64,000 bases of DNA from Zerene cesonia (GCF_012273895.1 NC_052104.1:7564001-7628000); one strand, 5' to 3'. Shown: positions 34,080 through 45,583, counted from the first letter of the stretch. Made by a program: numbers and translations. The notes: generated by a model from the letters alone, not told the origin.

Positions 34080-34312
34080 TCAAAGCTTTATAAACCTCCC
34101 ATCTTTCATCATGCGCAGTTCCCTAACCTGGTGATTGTGTCCCTTAGTCGTCTTTATCACAATCAAGTTCGAATCAGTATTGATGGAGCAGCAGCACTTA
34201 GGCCACATGGTGCAGTTCCATTTGGTGAAGTTCTTCCCATCATATCGTTTGTAGAAACAATATCCTTGGAAATAGAGTTGACTTCGTCCCGAATTTAAAT
34301 GTATCAGCATCG
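34080..34312 (-). CDS. mod(mdg4): FLYWCH terminal exon, CTxxPxC block
   Basis: The acceptor gacgttccag precedes 34312, with a weaker pyrimidine tract than its neighbours. cg completes the codon and 76 residues follow to tga. The finger has K-W-N-C33-T-M-W-P-K-C39-C-C and H58-N-H60-Q, without P-P. The three consecutive cysteines (39-41) are unique in the array. The tail is D-G-R-F-I-K-L. Confidence 0.9.
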
Positions 34313-34852
34313 CTGGAACGTCATAGCTCTATTTTCAGTATTTCATTTCAATTGAAGTCATTTATATACAAATAAGATCTTTTTATAGGATTTAATAGAC
34401 GAACGAATAAAATAATATATAGTAAAGCGATTTTTTTAATTATTATGAGACTTAATAGAAGGTCCTAAATTATTATAAGACTCGAGAGTTATATCTCTGA
34501 TATATTTATTTAACAAATTGTAACATTTTTCCTCCATAATCATGAAACAATAAGTAATATAGATATGAAAATAAAGTCAAATCCTCAACAACTATAACTG
34601 CAAATACATCAAAACCTCAATAAATTCTGTTAACATAAAGCATAGTATTTTCTCGTGTTTGATTTCACGCGAGTATTGTACATTTAGAAATTAAAAACTT
34701 TTTAACGGATTTAAAACGCGATTTATCCCGACGTTTCGAACACTTCACAGCGAGCGTGGTCTCCCCGTGACTGTTAAATCGCGTTTTAAATCCGTTAAAA
34801 GTTTTTAATTTCTAAACATAAAGCATCTTCACCGATGACCAGGCGGTCAAAC
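34313..34852. other. Spacer with a foldback element
   Basis: Occupied mainly by the foldback insertion at 34644-34814 and its target duplications. Confidence 0.6.
34644..34814. mobile_element. Foldback element with 12-bp target duplication, copy 1
   Basis: Inverted arms of about 42 bases (34683-34725 and 34775-34816) flank a unique centre with gtttcgaacacttcacagcg. The 12-base direct repeat aacataaagcat occurs at 34632-34643 and 34815-34826, reading as a target-site duplication. The second copy at 59316-59508 has a different 12-base duplication and an inverted centre. The family is unnamed here; duplications this long are more usual for retroelements than for DNA-transposon MITEs. Confidence 0.8.
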
Positions 34853-35091
34853 CTAGGTAAATTTATAAGACATCTCATTGCCATTCCTCCCTATATTGGG
34901 TGCCGAGTGGTCATGCTCCGAGATAGTTCTTATCACCCTCAACTGGGAGAAATCCGAATGTATTGTGGCTTTGCATTTTGGGTAGCTGGTGCAGCTCCAA
35001 CGGATGTAATTTCTAGTGGAGTAGAGTTTGAAGAAGGTGTACCCGCCATAGTATAGCTGATACTTGCCCGAACGGCGCTTTATCATTTCAC
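34853..35091 (-). CDS. mod(mdg4): FLYWCH terminal exon, CTxxPxC block
   Basis: The acceptor aatgtccacag precedes 35091; gt completes the codon and 78 residues follow to tag. The finger has R-W-S-C33-T-S-Y-P-K-C39-K-A-T and H59-D-H61-S-A-P. The start is S-G-K-Y-Q-L-Y-Y-G-G-Y-T-F-F-K. The tail N-E-M-S-Y-K-F-T is a diverged version of the G-x-Y-x-K tail. Confidence 0.92.
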
Positions 35092-35696
35092 CTGTGGACA
35101 TTTCAGGATAAAAATATTTTTATTAAAATTACTATATATATTTATCGATGTGGTCGAAGACTATAGTCGTATGCAAAGATTCTAAAGATTCTGTAAAGTA
35201 ACTTATGTTTTTATTAAAAAATTTAAAACTGCTACTATTTTCCTTGCTTGCTAACTTTACGATAAAAATGGGAATGTATCTATTGGCTGTTTTGGTTAGT
35301 TTATGGTATTATGTTCGTTGTGAGCATCAAATAAAGATCAATTTAATACTGCAAATATTAATAATTATATTCAATTAATATTTTAATACAAAAAGGTTTT
35401 TGTTTAAAAATTAATATAAATAATTTTTAGATATTACTATAGTTTTCCAGTATGTATCTTCGGTGTGATCTCCTAATTCTCTGTATAGATTATCTGTATT
35501 GAATATTCTGATTTTTCATCATAAACAACAAAAGAAACAAGGACAAAACAAGGTATTAAAGACTCTCACAAATAAAAACTGGCCACATGAATTTATAAAA
35601 AAGAAAATACCAGTTTATTCCACATAAACTTATGATCAACATTAAATAATAGAATTCGAACATAATTAACAAACTAGTCGAATAAATATCAACACT
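35092..35696. other. Spacer, A+T-rich
   Basis: No element recognised. Confidence 0.4.
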
Positions 35697-35926
35697 TCAG
35701 ACTCGAGTGTACCGTCCATCGCCCAACCGATATACACGCCGGACCGGGTGACTGTGGACCGTTCTCCCATTGAACATAACACCCTCCTTATCTATGTCAA
35801 AGAATGCTGTACACCGCGCGGACGTGCAGTACCATCTCTGGCGGTGCTTGCCTTTTGCTCTCCGGTAATACGTGAAGCCATCCAGCAAGGCGTTTATCTT
35901 GCCACTGCACATTGTTATAAACTGAA
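35697..35926 (-). CDS. mod(mdg4): FLYWCH terminal exon, CTxxPxC block
   Basis: The acceptor acacattacag precedes 35926; tt completes the codon and 75 residues follow to tga. The finger has R-W-Y-C33-T-S-A-R-C38 and H57-S-H59-P, one residue shorter between cysteines than its neighbours. The tail D-G-R-Y-T-R-V is standard. The upstream helix side is basic (R-R-A-K-G-K-H-R-Q-R). Confidence 0.92.
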
Positions 35927-36941
35927 CTGTAATGTGTGATTGAATTAGTACTATTTTAAATTGTGACAATTTTCTCATCGTAAAAGCGAATGCAGTTCGA
36001 GACACTTTTGATAAATAGATTGTTTAAGTAAAACAGTGTAGCGTTTCTTGAAAAAAGGCCACACGAATTTCCTCTAACGGATAATTTTGACAAAATATAA
36101 ACATTTACGGACCTAATAATCCTATCCTACTAATATTATATACTTTATAGTAAGAATAATGCACTTTCCCAATGTTATCAACGTTGCTGGAACATATTCG
36201 TAAAATTGTGATGGGTATTTTATCAAACTTAGGCTGCTTTTAATTTTTGTATTTCGAACTGCCTCGAAGGACCAACTCGATGATAGAGCCGATCAATTGC
36301 ACGAAGTTTTTAACTCATTTAATTTAGATGGTCATGTCTTTACTGCACCTCCTAATAATTTGGTACATAATAAAAAAACACGAGTTATTTTAATTTTTTA
36401 TTATAATTTTCTGCGACAAAAGATTTTTTTAATCAGACAGCCCTTATCTGTATGAAACATGATAGTTGGATAAATAAATTCTGAAAAGACGACGACAAAA
36501 ATTTTGTCGTTATGTTTTTAGCTTTCTTGTCAGCCCTTAGTATCGCGAGTCCAACTCACACTTGATCGATTTCTTATAAAGGGGCTAGGGACTGCTGAAT
36601 TGATCGGCTCCTAGCAAACAAAATATAAAACGGTAGAAATAAAACACAAAAAATATGGGTATAATAATGTCATAAAACCAGTATAATTTCAATCAACAAT
36701 TTTGTTGAAAACGTAATAATATATATATCATTTGAAATAACTGTTTTTCTAGTTTTGTTATACATACTTTGCACTTCCAGAAACTATGAACACGCAAAAA
36801 TGTACAGAGTGAGAAAAAATTGTACGTTTCAGAAAACAATTCCATACATGTCATGTATTTCAGTAAAAAATGTACTAAAAAGTACCGAGATTCGAGTACA
36901 TACTCCACAATCCATATATCAATAAAAAATATACAAAAAAA
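35927..36941. other. Intergenic, A+T-rich
   Basis: No exon or repeat family recognised; the minus-strand open frame at 36693-36908 has no domain. Confidence 0.4.
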
Positions 36942-37180
36942 TCAATTCCGTATTTTGATATAAGTACCATCCGGGCCTAAAATTAATTTGTTTGCTGGAT
37001 GTTGATGCTTATTAGTCACTTTCAAGACAACCAGATTCTTGTCGATCCGGAGTGTCGCCTTGCATTTCGGATGGTGGGTACAGAGCCATCTTTCGGACAA
37101 CTTGCCGCTGTAGCATTTAAAGTAGGTCTGACCGTCGAAGTACAGCTGGGTTTTCCCCGTGGATAACGTTATAAAAACTG
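36942..37180 (-). CDS. mod(mdg4): FLYWCH terminal exon lacking any usable start codon
   Basis: The acceptor acgttacag precedes 37180; ca completes the codon and 78 residues follow to tga at 36942-36944. The exon contains no ATG in frame, so it can only be translated by splicing. The finger has R-W-L-C33-T-H-H-P-K-C39-K-A-T and H58-Q-H60-P-A. The tail is D-G-T-Y-I-K-I-R-N. The start T-G-K-T-Q-L-Y-F-D-G-Q-T-Y-F-K places it in the CTxxPxC block. Confidence 0.92.
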
Positions 37181-37894
37181 CTGTAACGTAAAAATGGACA
37201 CAATTATAGCCTAAGTATGTATATATTGTTGCAATAAGTAAAATAAAGTGACAATAAAGTATATATTTTTGGCAAAGAGTATTTGCTGTAAAACCTTATA
37301 GACTAGTTAAAGTATTTAGTAAAATCAATTTGAATGGATTATGGCCTGAACCCTCATAGGAGGCCTGTGTCCCAGCAGTGGGAACATATAAGGGCTGATG
37401 ATGATGAAAATCAATTTAACTCAATGAATAGTCGGGACACAATTTTCGTTACGGGGCGAATTCCAAGTAACCGTGGCCCCTTCACTTATGCGGTTCACAG
37501 TGGGGATTTAATCGGTTGGAATCCGATATAACCCACGGCTCGGCTACGGGGACCGAGGATATTATGCAAGATTTCCTCACTATAAGAAAAACTAACTATT
37601 TATTTAAAAACACACGAAATCGCCAAATATGTTAACAATTCAATATAATCAAACATAATTAAGTTTGTGTAGAGGAGATAAAAATATCAAATCATTATCT
37701 ACTGAATATGTGTAAATAAAATATTAAGTGTCCTTAAAGAAATCTTTACTTACCAAAGCAAAACAGTACAAGCAAGTAATTCAGTTTTACTATTCTGTGT
37801 ATTAATATAATACAAATAATTTACATTTCTTCAAATTAACTGAATACCGAGACCAGATGTCTGGAGAATCATTCACAATATTAACATTTCCTTC
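37181..37894. other. Spacer with an interspersed-repeat fragment
   Basis: The fragment at 37334-37410 (cctcataggaggcctgtgtc) belongs to the family present at 41078-41395 and 53995-54050. The segment 37440-37560 is less A+T-rich and unassigned. Confidence 0.5.
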
Positions 37895-38127
37895 TTAGAC
37901 CTTAACGTATTTTCCATCAGGACACTTCATAAACATTTTCCTTGGATGAGGGTGGAACGTGCTACTCTTTAAGATGCGGAGATTTCCATCGACTGACAAA
38001 GATGCTGAGCATCTGGGGTAATGCGTGCAGAGCCATTTCTGCCCTTGCTTCGTGCTGTACCGATAGAAGAAGGTGTACCCATCGTAGTATAGCGATTGCT
38101 TGCCGTTCTTCTGTTCGATTAGTTTTA
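37895..38127 (-). CDS. mod(mdg4): FLYWCH terminal exon, CTxxPxC block
   Basis: The acceptor tgctgtttccag precedes 38127; ta completes the codon and 76 residues follow to taa. The finger has K-W-L-C33-T-H-Y-P-R-C39-S-A-S and H58-P-H60-P. The tail is D-G-K-Y-V-K-V. It is closest to the 36942 exon through W-L-C-T-H-x-P-x-C. Confidence 0.93.
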
Positions 38128-38975
38128 CTGGAAACAGCATGTTTTAGATACAGACATATAGGATAACATTGATTCTTGAGTAAACATAGATAGAATTTAG
38201 TTTGTTTGAATTCCCTTTGTGTATCTATTAACTGATAATCGAAACCAGATCTCTGGATCTATGTTATTGCAGAATTTACTTCTTTATTTATCTATCTTAC
38301 ATATTTAATTATAATTTATTGTATTTATACATATTTTCTTTATAATTTATTGGAATGAAAAACTTCTGTGTGGGAAAACGAATTCTCAATCTTCATAAGC
38401 ATAAAGTGGGTAAAAACACGATATTGTTACAAAAAAAAAATTATAGGTTATGCAGCCTGGACCTCATCCAAAATAAAAAAAAAACAACCATTAGTCACAA
38501 AAGGAAAGCTTCGTAGATAGATCTTTGGTCCTACCAGACGAGAGGATGGAAGCTGGAGAGAGAACAAATAACTCTATTTTAATGGCATTCTTTACCGCTA
38601 ATATTTGGGTGTTCCTTTAAATAGTCATAATTCATAATCTTTGATCCAAATATAAGGTATATTGAAACACAAAAAACAAACGTATCTATTCAATAAATAT
38701 AATAACACCATCTTTGTATTTCAAAATAGTTTAAACCAAAAAATACATGTTTTGTTCTATTATTAGATAATTATTATAATTGGCAACATGTTTAACACGT
38801 CATTGATAACGAAAAAACATAATACATAAGATTTAACATCCCGTAACCAGTTTATTAAATATGTCATATTACAATGAATTCTAAAAGCGAAATTTCTCTT
38901 CTATAATCCATGTTTGCTGTTATAAATTCGATCTAAAGACAAGAGGAAGATGACAATAAAAATTGATACCTACTG
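38128..38975. other. Intergenic, A+T-rich
   Basis: No element recognised up to the assembly gap. Confidence 0.4.
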
Positions 38976-39975
38976 NNNNNNNNNNNNNNNNNNNNNNNNN
39001 NNNNNNNNNNNNNNNNNNNNNNNNNNNNNNNNNNNNNNNNNNNNNNNNNNNNNNNNNNNNNNNNNNNNNNNNNNNNNNNNNNNNNNNNNNNNNNNNNNNN
39101 NNNNNNNNNNNNNNNNNNNNNNNNNNNNNNNNNNNNNNNNNNNNNNNNNNNNNNNNNNNNNNNNNNNNNNNNNNNNNNNNNNNNNNNNNNNNNNNNNNNN
39201 NNNNNNNNNNNNNNNNNNNNNNNNNNNNNNNNNNNNNNNNNNNNNNNNNNNNNNNNNNNNNNNNNNNNNNNNNNNNNNNNNNNNNNNNNNNNNNNNNNNN
39301 NNNNNNNNNNNNNNNNNNNNNNNNNNNNNNNNNNNNNNNNNNNNNNNNNNNNNNNNNNNNNNNNNNNNNNNNNNNNNNNNNNNNNNNNNNNNNNNNNNNN
39401 NNNNNNNNNNNNNNNNNNNNNNNNNNNNNNNNNNNNNNNNNNNNNNNNNNNNNNNNNNNNNNNNNNNNNNNNNNNNNNNNNNNNNNNNNNNNNNNNNNNN
39501 NNNNNNNNNNNNNNNNNNNNNNNNNNNNNNNNNNNNNNNNNNNNNNNNNNNNNNNNNNNNNNNNNNNNNNNNNNNNNNNNNNNNNNNNNNNNNNNNNNNN
39601 NNNNNNNNNNNNNNNNNNNNNNNNNNNNNNNNNNNNNNNNNNNNNNNNNNNNNNNNNNNNNNNNNNNNNNNNNNNNNNNNNNNNNNNNNNNNNNNNNNNN
39701 NNNNNNNNNNNNNNNNNNNNNNNNNNNNNNNNNNNNNNNNNNNNNNNNNNNNNNNNNNNNNNNNNNNNNNNNNNNNNNNNNNNNNNNNNNNNNNNNNNNN
39801 NNNNNNNNNNNNNNNNNNNNNNNNNNNNNNNNNNNNNNNNNNNNNNNNNNNNNNNNNNNNNNNNNNNNNNNNNNNNNNNNNNNNNNNNNNNNNNNNNNNN
39901 NNNNNNNNNNNNNNNNNNNNNNNNNNNNNNNNNNNNNNNNNNNNNNNNNNNNNNNNNNNNNNNNNNNNNNNNNNN
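38976..39975. other. Assembly gap, 1000 Ns
   Basis: Exactly 1000 N, a conventional placeholder length. It lies inside the CTxxPxC block between exons at 37895 and 40302, so it may hide a further terminal exon. True size unknown. Confidence 0.99.
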
Positions 39976-40301
39976 GTAACCTTCATAGAATTTTTAATTT
40001 CACTATAGTATAAGAATTTATTTATTTTTTATTTCATCTCCAATAGTATAAGAAAATAGTTATTATTATACATTATTAATAAATAGTTTTACATTATTAA
40101 TAACTCGATTTTCAACAACATATTTATTGCAATTGATACGCAACATTGGCATTGTGATTATCTAACATAATATTATGATTTAATAAGTATTAATTTCTCT
40201 AAAACAACTTCCAAGCATATCTCTAAGCGAACCATGAATCGTCCGCAGTATCTCTCGTGGTTCGATTATTTCAACCGCCTCTGAATGTTTATTTAAAAAC
40301 T
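39976..40301. other. Spacer, A+T-rich
   Basis: No element recognised. Confidence 0.4.
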
Positions 40302-40552
40302 TTATTTCCACTTAATCCTGTTCAACTTCATGAACTGCCCATTGGGGCATTGGTGCAGTTCGCAGGGTCTGTGGCAATGGTTAGAAGTGCCGGCTTCTAC
40401 AATGCGGTCATCGATCGTGAACAGGTGCGCCTTACACCTGGGGAACCTGGTGCAGTTCCACCTGTTGCCCTTGGAGTGCTTGTAGCGAAAGAAGAAGGTG
40501 TACCCCTGGTAGAGGAGGCAGGACTTCCCGTTCAGCATTGTTATAATGTTTA
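40302..40552 (-). CDS. mod(mdg4): FLYWCH terminal exon, CTxxPxC block
   Basis: The acceptor gtcggtttcag precedes 40552; ta completes the codon and 82 residues follow to taa. The finger has R-W-N-C33-T-R-F-P-R-C39-K-A-H and H58-C-H60-R-P-C, with a Cys between the two His. The tail is N-G-Q-F-M-K-L-N-R-I-K-W-K. The reverse strand is also open over 99 codons here (40257-40556), an antisense shadow. Confidence 0.92.
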
Positions 40553-41707
40553 CTGAAACCGACTATCACATAAAAATGTATATTGAAAATTTTATCACTG
40601 AAGCTCAATCGCTTCCTTAGTTTTTATTATATACTTGGTCAATTTTGATAACACTAGTATCTAATTTTCTTAGACTTAGGTACAGTACAATGCGTTTAAA
40701 AGCTTTTATTCTACACTTAATTTGAGGTTCCTATATTATCTAGTAAATTTTCTCTTAATAAATAAGGGATACAATTAATTAATGAAATTCGTTAATATCA
40801 CATAAAGTATTTTAATTATATTTAATACTACGCACGGTATAAAGAAAGTTTAGATCTTGTTAAGAGACATTTAAATACAACGCTAAAAAATTAAGCAAAT
40901 ATTTCAAAAAGTTAAATGGTAGCGTTGTTAGTTAAAAAATACTAAGTACCTCTTATCTTATAATATTCAATATATGTATTGTGGCATCAGGAAGTCGTCA
41001 ATCCAATCCATCAAACAGTCAGGAACTTCTAATTGGCTTAATATGCGCCATTAGGAAATAAGTAATTAATAATATTATCATCATCATCAGTCCATATATG
41101 TACCCACTGCTGGGACATAGGCCTCCTATGAGGGTTCAGGCCATAATCCACCACGCTGGCCAAGTGCGGGTTGGCAGATGTCACATGTCGTCGAACTTTT
41201 GATTCTCGGACATTCCGGTGTCTTCACGATGTTTTCCTTCACCGTGAGCAGTGGCGATGTTATCTATATGCGCAGATAAATTGTAAAATCAATTTATTTC
41301 CTACACGCTCGCCCGGTCTCGAACCACGACTTATCGATTTTGAATTCCGAAGTTCTCACCACTGAGCCACCACTGCTTACTGAGCCACCACTGCTAATAA
41401 TATTATAATAGATATTATTTTCAAAAGACCAAATTAAGATTTTACCATATTCGCAACAGCTTTTCTTCGAAGCGAATAGGCAATAAATGCTCATGATCAT
41501 ATGGTCAGATCATATGGTACGGCCTTAATGCCTTGCACTATAAGGTAGCTTGCAAAACCATATCGCGGATAATTATTTCAATATCCACATACCCGTGATG
41601 TTTAGTCGGTAGTCCATTAGGCACAGCCCGACATTAACCGTTGCTTCCCGGGGAAAGCATTTGAAGTATTCGATATGTGAAAATGCATACTTAAAAAATA
41701 CAATCCC
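40553..41707. other. Intergenic with a long interspersed-repeat copy
   Basis: Contains the repeat at 41078-41395; otherwise A+T-rich. Confidence 0.5.
41078..41395. repeat. Interspersed repeat (ctgggacataggcctcctat family)
   Basis: Starts with an atcatcatcatc run and 'cccactgctgggacatagg', continues through 'ccaccacgctggccaagtgc', and ends with gaaccacgacttatcgattt and a duplicated 'actgagccaccactgct' unit (41359-41395). Shorter copies lie at 37334-37410 and 53995-54050. Common in moth and butterfly genomes by memory; probably a LINE-derived 3' region. Confidence 0.65.
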
Positions 41708-41940
41708 TTAGATTTTGAAATAAACCCCGTTAGGCGCTCTATGATACCTCGGCGGTAGATGGTCATGTTTCTCCACCGATTTGATCAACTCCCCATCACT
41801 CGATATAATTATATAGGACCTGCATAGTGACGTCTGTGTGCATGTGTACCGCATACCACATTTCAGCTGACTGTGCCGGCAGAACGTGTAACCATTGTAC
41901 ATGAGAAACTTCTTTCCGTTCTTTAATGTTATTTCTTTTA
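41708..41940 (-). CDS. mod(mdg4): FLYWCH terminal exon, RYxCTxTSxCRS block
   Basis: The acceptor ctatattgcag precedes 41940; ta completes the codon and 76 residues follow to taa. The finger has R-Y-T-C33-T-Q-T-S-L-C39-R-S and H58-D-H60-L-P-P, with tail N-G-V-Y-F-K-I. The start K-E-I-T-L-K-N-G-K-K-F-L-M-Y-N-G-Y-T-F is shared with the next four exons upstream. Here Tyr replaces the Trp of W-x-C. Confidence 0.93.
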
Positions 41941-42584
41941 CTGCAATATAGAAACGATTTAATATTTAAAATATTAATAGAATATTATTTTATTTATACA
42001 CATTAAAGGCGCACGATGCTGGCTACCGTACTTATAACTATGTCGCGAAGGTTTCGATTTTTTTCTATAAATATTGTCACAAACAAATTAATTTAATTTA
42101 ATAATATGTTTTTTGTATAAGAAGATATTGTGTGCTGTATATTTCAAAATAAATGATAACTAATACAATAAAAAGCATTTTTAATAGGTACAAGTGTTAA
42201 AATAAAATCCCACCAATGAAATACGAAAAAAAATATATTTATATATTGTATATAATTATCCAAGCAGTTAAGCTGCCATATTCTATATCATATCTAGTGG
42301 ATAAAATACCCAATGTATAGACAGTTTCACATCTCCTGAACGTGTTCTGGTTAACTCATCTGTTAAACAAAATCAGTGGCTTTATCAGCAAGTTGTCAAA
42401 CCGTACCTTAGTAAAGACTATTTGAACACTGCAATTAGGTTAGGATTCAATGATATATGCATGGAGTAATGATGTATGATGATTATAACACAAATCATAT
42501 TATATTGCATAGACCGTTCTAATGGTAAGAAGAACATGATACGGAGGTAGTTTAACATCAGGCCCAACAGGGAATATAACGTAC

Positions 42585-42796
42585 TAGCTGCGCCCCGCGG
42601 TTTCACCCGCGTTAGTCCATATCCCGTAAGAATATCGGGATAAAAAGTTGCCTATATGTTATTCCAGTTGTCCAGCTGTCTACGTACAAAATTTCATTGC
42701 AATCGGTTCAGTAATTTTTGCGTGAAAGAGCAACAAACGCACACACATCCTTACAAATTTTCGCATTTATAATATTAGTAGGACTAGTAGGATAGT
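42585..42796 (+). repeat. Helitron/LEP1-like fragment
   Basis: Begins ctagctgcgccccgcggttt and ends with 'tttataatattagtaggact'. Nearly identical to 61640-61845 and the inverse of 20203-20405. Confidence 0.6.
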
Positions 42797-43061
42797 TTTC
42801 ACAGTTATACAGTTTTGGACCTATAATGTACACATACATATATCCGCGAGCCAGGCGCATACTCTATCAACCATTTAATAAAATAAATAATGAAATCTTT
42901 ATGGACATAATAATGTTACAGGTGTAATGTTATGAATCCTTAAGCTGCTGAAGTAATTAACCATGCATGTGTGTGCATTATAATACATAAATTTTTAAAA
43001 AATTATACAAAAAAAAACAAAATTTAAAAGGTAAGTCATTTTAGGGAAGCGCATTATGCGC

Positions 43062-43067
43062 GTATGT

Positions 43068-43133
<66 letters not shown>

Positions 43134-43141
43134 GTGTGTGT
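43062..43141. repeat. (GT)n microsatellite
   Basis: About 80 bases of mostly uninterrupted GT, broken by 'ttt' near 43072 and 'taag' near 43131. Confidence 0.97.
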
Positions 43142-43277
43142 TGTGTTCTGGTGTCTTTCACTAAATCTATACACGATATATATTAATTGGAAGGCTTTCG
43201 TGATTTCTTTCTTAACACACACCAAAACTTTGTAATGGTGACATTCTGTTGCTGAAATGACAGTTACATATTCCGCA

Positions 43278-43510
43278 TTAGAGTTTCTCATAGAATCCTT
43301 CGCTGGTTTTGCGATACTTCGGAGGTGGGTGCTTATGACATTCCTTCATTTTCAACATTTTGCCGTCATGCGAGAACGTTATGTACGAACCGCACTTGGT
43401 CCCCACGGTGCAACTGTACCGGTATCCGCATCTCAACATGTGGTACATGGTATACGTGTATCCATTTACCATGAGGAACTCCTTGCCGTTTATCAACCTG
43501 ATAGTTTTAA
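43278..43510 (-). CDS. mod(mdg4): FLYWCH terminal exon, RYxCTxTSxCRS block
   Basis: The acceptor tcgtttttcag precedes 43510; tt completes the codon and 76 residues follow to taa. The finger has R-Y-S-C33-T-V-G-T-K-C39-G-S and H58-K-H60-P-P-P, tail E-G-F-Y-E-K-L. All ligand positions equal those of the other four block members, although the body between is more diverged (Met-rich: M-Y-H-M, K-M-L-K-M-K). Confidence 0.93.
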
Positions 43511-44436
43511 CTGAAAAACGAAAATTTAAACTTGAGACAATTTTTTATTTTTAAACCAAATCTATCACTGTATATCTACATTTTATTACGACTCTCTTTC
43601 TTAAAGCCTTTACGTTTTGAACTTTATAAATTTCTTACCATAGTAGTAACGACGTTTTAGTATGTATGTTTGCTACATTACATAGTTCCAACAGTGAGTT
43701 AGAAAACCTCGATTCAGTTAAGTACAGAACAGTAATCATGTTCAGATAGCTATACTAACATTTTGCGAAACCAATGTGGATTCGATTTTTACAAAAGTTC
43801 CATTTATACAAATATGTGATTATTTTATTCATCGGAAGCAATCATCAACCATAAATAAGTCGGTACTATTGCTGTATATGTATATTTAGATCTCTATAAT
43901 AAAGAAAAACAAGCAGTTTAAAATTTGACATAAATGTTTTATATTTAACACATATATTTTTATTACAGTGAACTTACACTTATAACATACAAACGGACAA
44001 TAAATTATCATTTATAATGCATTACTTTATAGAAAAAATACACTTTATTAAAATTTTTTACAAGATCACTGGATCCAGAATTTAAGTCTACTAACAGGTA
44101 CAAAGTGAAAAGTATATTATGAAGATAATCTTAAAAATAGGTAATAATTAGGATAACTCTAGTTTTAAGAAAAGAAAAACTATAAATACTGAATGATACA
44201 GCGGCGATTACAGTGCATGTTACATTGCAAAGCTTTAGATTTCTTTATCTTCTATTGTGATAATTTTATTTTGAAATAAACTAATTTCACCTACCAACTT
44301 TATATACCTAGAGTAACTATATAACAATTCATATAATAGGGAAACGCGAGAACCCACTCCAATCTTTTCAAATTAAACCTTGACAGAAATCGCATATCGC
44401 CTCCCGTGACGTCATATTTATCAACGCGCATTACTC
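43511..44436. other. Spacer, A+T-rich, with a CRE palindrome
   Basis: TGACGTCA at 44407-44414 immediately downstream (minus-strand sense) of the next exon's stop. Nothing else recognised. Confidence 0.4.
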
Positions 44437-44693
44437 TCAATTTTTCAATGGATCCTCATTCGCTACCTTAATATATCGCCCATCAGCTGTTTTATAGTAC
44501 CGTGGTGGCAAATGGTTGTGTCTTTCTACGAACTTCACAATCCGCTGAGAAGGCGACATTATAAAGAATGATCTGCATCGCCTTGTAACCGTGCAAATGT
44601 ATCGAATCCCTGTTTTAGCTATGCAGTGTTTCGTGAAGGTATATCCGTTCACCATGAGGTACTTTTTCCCATTTGTCACGGTGATTTCTTCCA
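44437..44693 (-). CDS. mod(mdg4): FLYWCH terminal exon, RYxCTxTSxCRS block
   Basis: The acceptor ctaatattacag precedes 44693; tg completes the codon and 84 residues follow. The finger has R-Y-I-C33-T-V-T-R-R-C39-R-S and H58-N-H60-L-P-P. The tail D-G-R-Y-I-K-V is followed by eight further residues (A-N-E-D-P-L-K-N), an extension absent from siblings. Confidence 0.93.
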
Positions 44694-45583
44694 CTGTAAT
44701 ATTAGAAATGCCATTGTTGAATCATTTCTAATTATTCATAAAGCAATCAACATACAACACATTACAATACAATGATTTTTTGACGGTGGTTCTTGGTCTG
44801 TATATAAATTATTATAACTTATATAGCAACCAATTGCAGTCCTCGTAACGCTTATTACTACTTGACTAGTTTTTAAGTGGGGCTTATTCATTAAAACATT
44901 ATACTTATTACTATTAATTATTATTATAGTAATTTTCTATATTTTTTATATTGCATATTTATTATGAATTTACCGTTTGATAAATCATTTAGTAAAATCA
45001 TATAGAAAGACATTGTTATTTTTAATAGTGTTGAATTTAAAAATCTTAACCCAATTATATTCTTTACATTTTGTACACGCTTTTCACACAATATAAAATT
45101 AAATCAAATCAATTTTTTATTATTAAATCAAACACTTAACCTAACCTTATAGCTAAGTACATCACGGTAGCAGTACAAATAGGTATCAAACAATTAAAGG
45201 TTCAAGACCGATATCTTTGCTTAATAATATGTTGAAATGGGGTCACAGCATGTTGAGAAAGAACAGTATGTAAAACAAATAGTTGCCTTACAGTCAATAC
45301 ATTAATGCTCAATTCGCATAAAGCTCAGCTGACGGAAAAGTGTATTTTTTAAAAGTACTTACTTTAAAAATAGCCCTCTGAGCTCTTTCAAGTTTCAGGA
45401 GGTGAGTCTTAGGTGCACCCCCCCAATTTGATATGCAATAGTAAAGAAGTGACTGGCATATCGCATAGTAGACTTGTCTTAAGATGTTAGCGAATTAATT
45501 TTCTGACTCCAGTTTGCAGTTGTTCTATATGACAGAAATAGGAAAGACTATATCTTAAAGAATTACAATAATTTACCATTTGA
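44694..45583. other. Spacer with LINE reverse-transcriptase remnant
   Basis: Contains the LINE remnant at 45170-45490; remainder A+T-rich. Confidence 0.5.
45170..45490 (-). mobile_element. LINE reverse-transcriptase C-terminal remnant
   Basis: Minus-strand translation of 45370-45490 gives R-Q-V-Y-Y-A-I-C-Q-S and then S-N-W-G-G-A-P-K-T-H-L-L-K-L-E-R-A-Q-R-A, the conserved end region of non-LTR retrotransposon reverse transcriptases (Jockey/CR1-like). Further down, in another frame, is V-R-Q-L-F-V-L-H-T-V-L. Frameshifts and stops show it is dead. Confidence 0.75.

Larger units (their letters stand above)
41941..43277. other. Intergenic with Helitron-like fragment and GT microsatellite
   Basis: Contains the Helitron-like fragment (42585-42796) and the (GT)n tract (43062-43141). 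Otherwise A+T-rich. Confidence 0.5.

Noticed and set aside
38950..40008. Three long open frames across the gap
   Set aside because: Artefacts of translating 1000 Ns.
40257..40556. 99-codon plus-strand open frame
   Set aside because: It is the antisense of the FLYWCH exon at 40302-40552, has no domain, and its openness follows from the G+C-richer exon.
42995..43291. Minus-strand frame with a Thr-His repeat
   Set aside because: Translation of the (GT)n microsatellite.
43257..43514. 85-codon plus-strand open frame
   Set aside because: Antisense shadow of the exon at 43278-43510.
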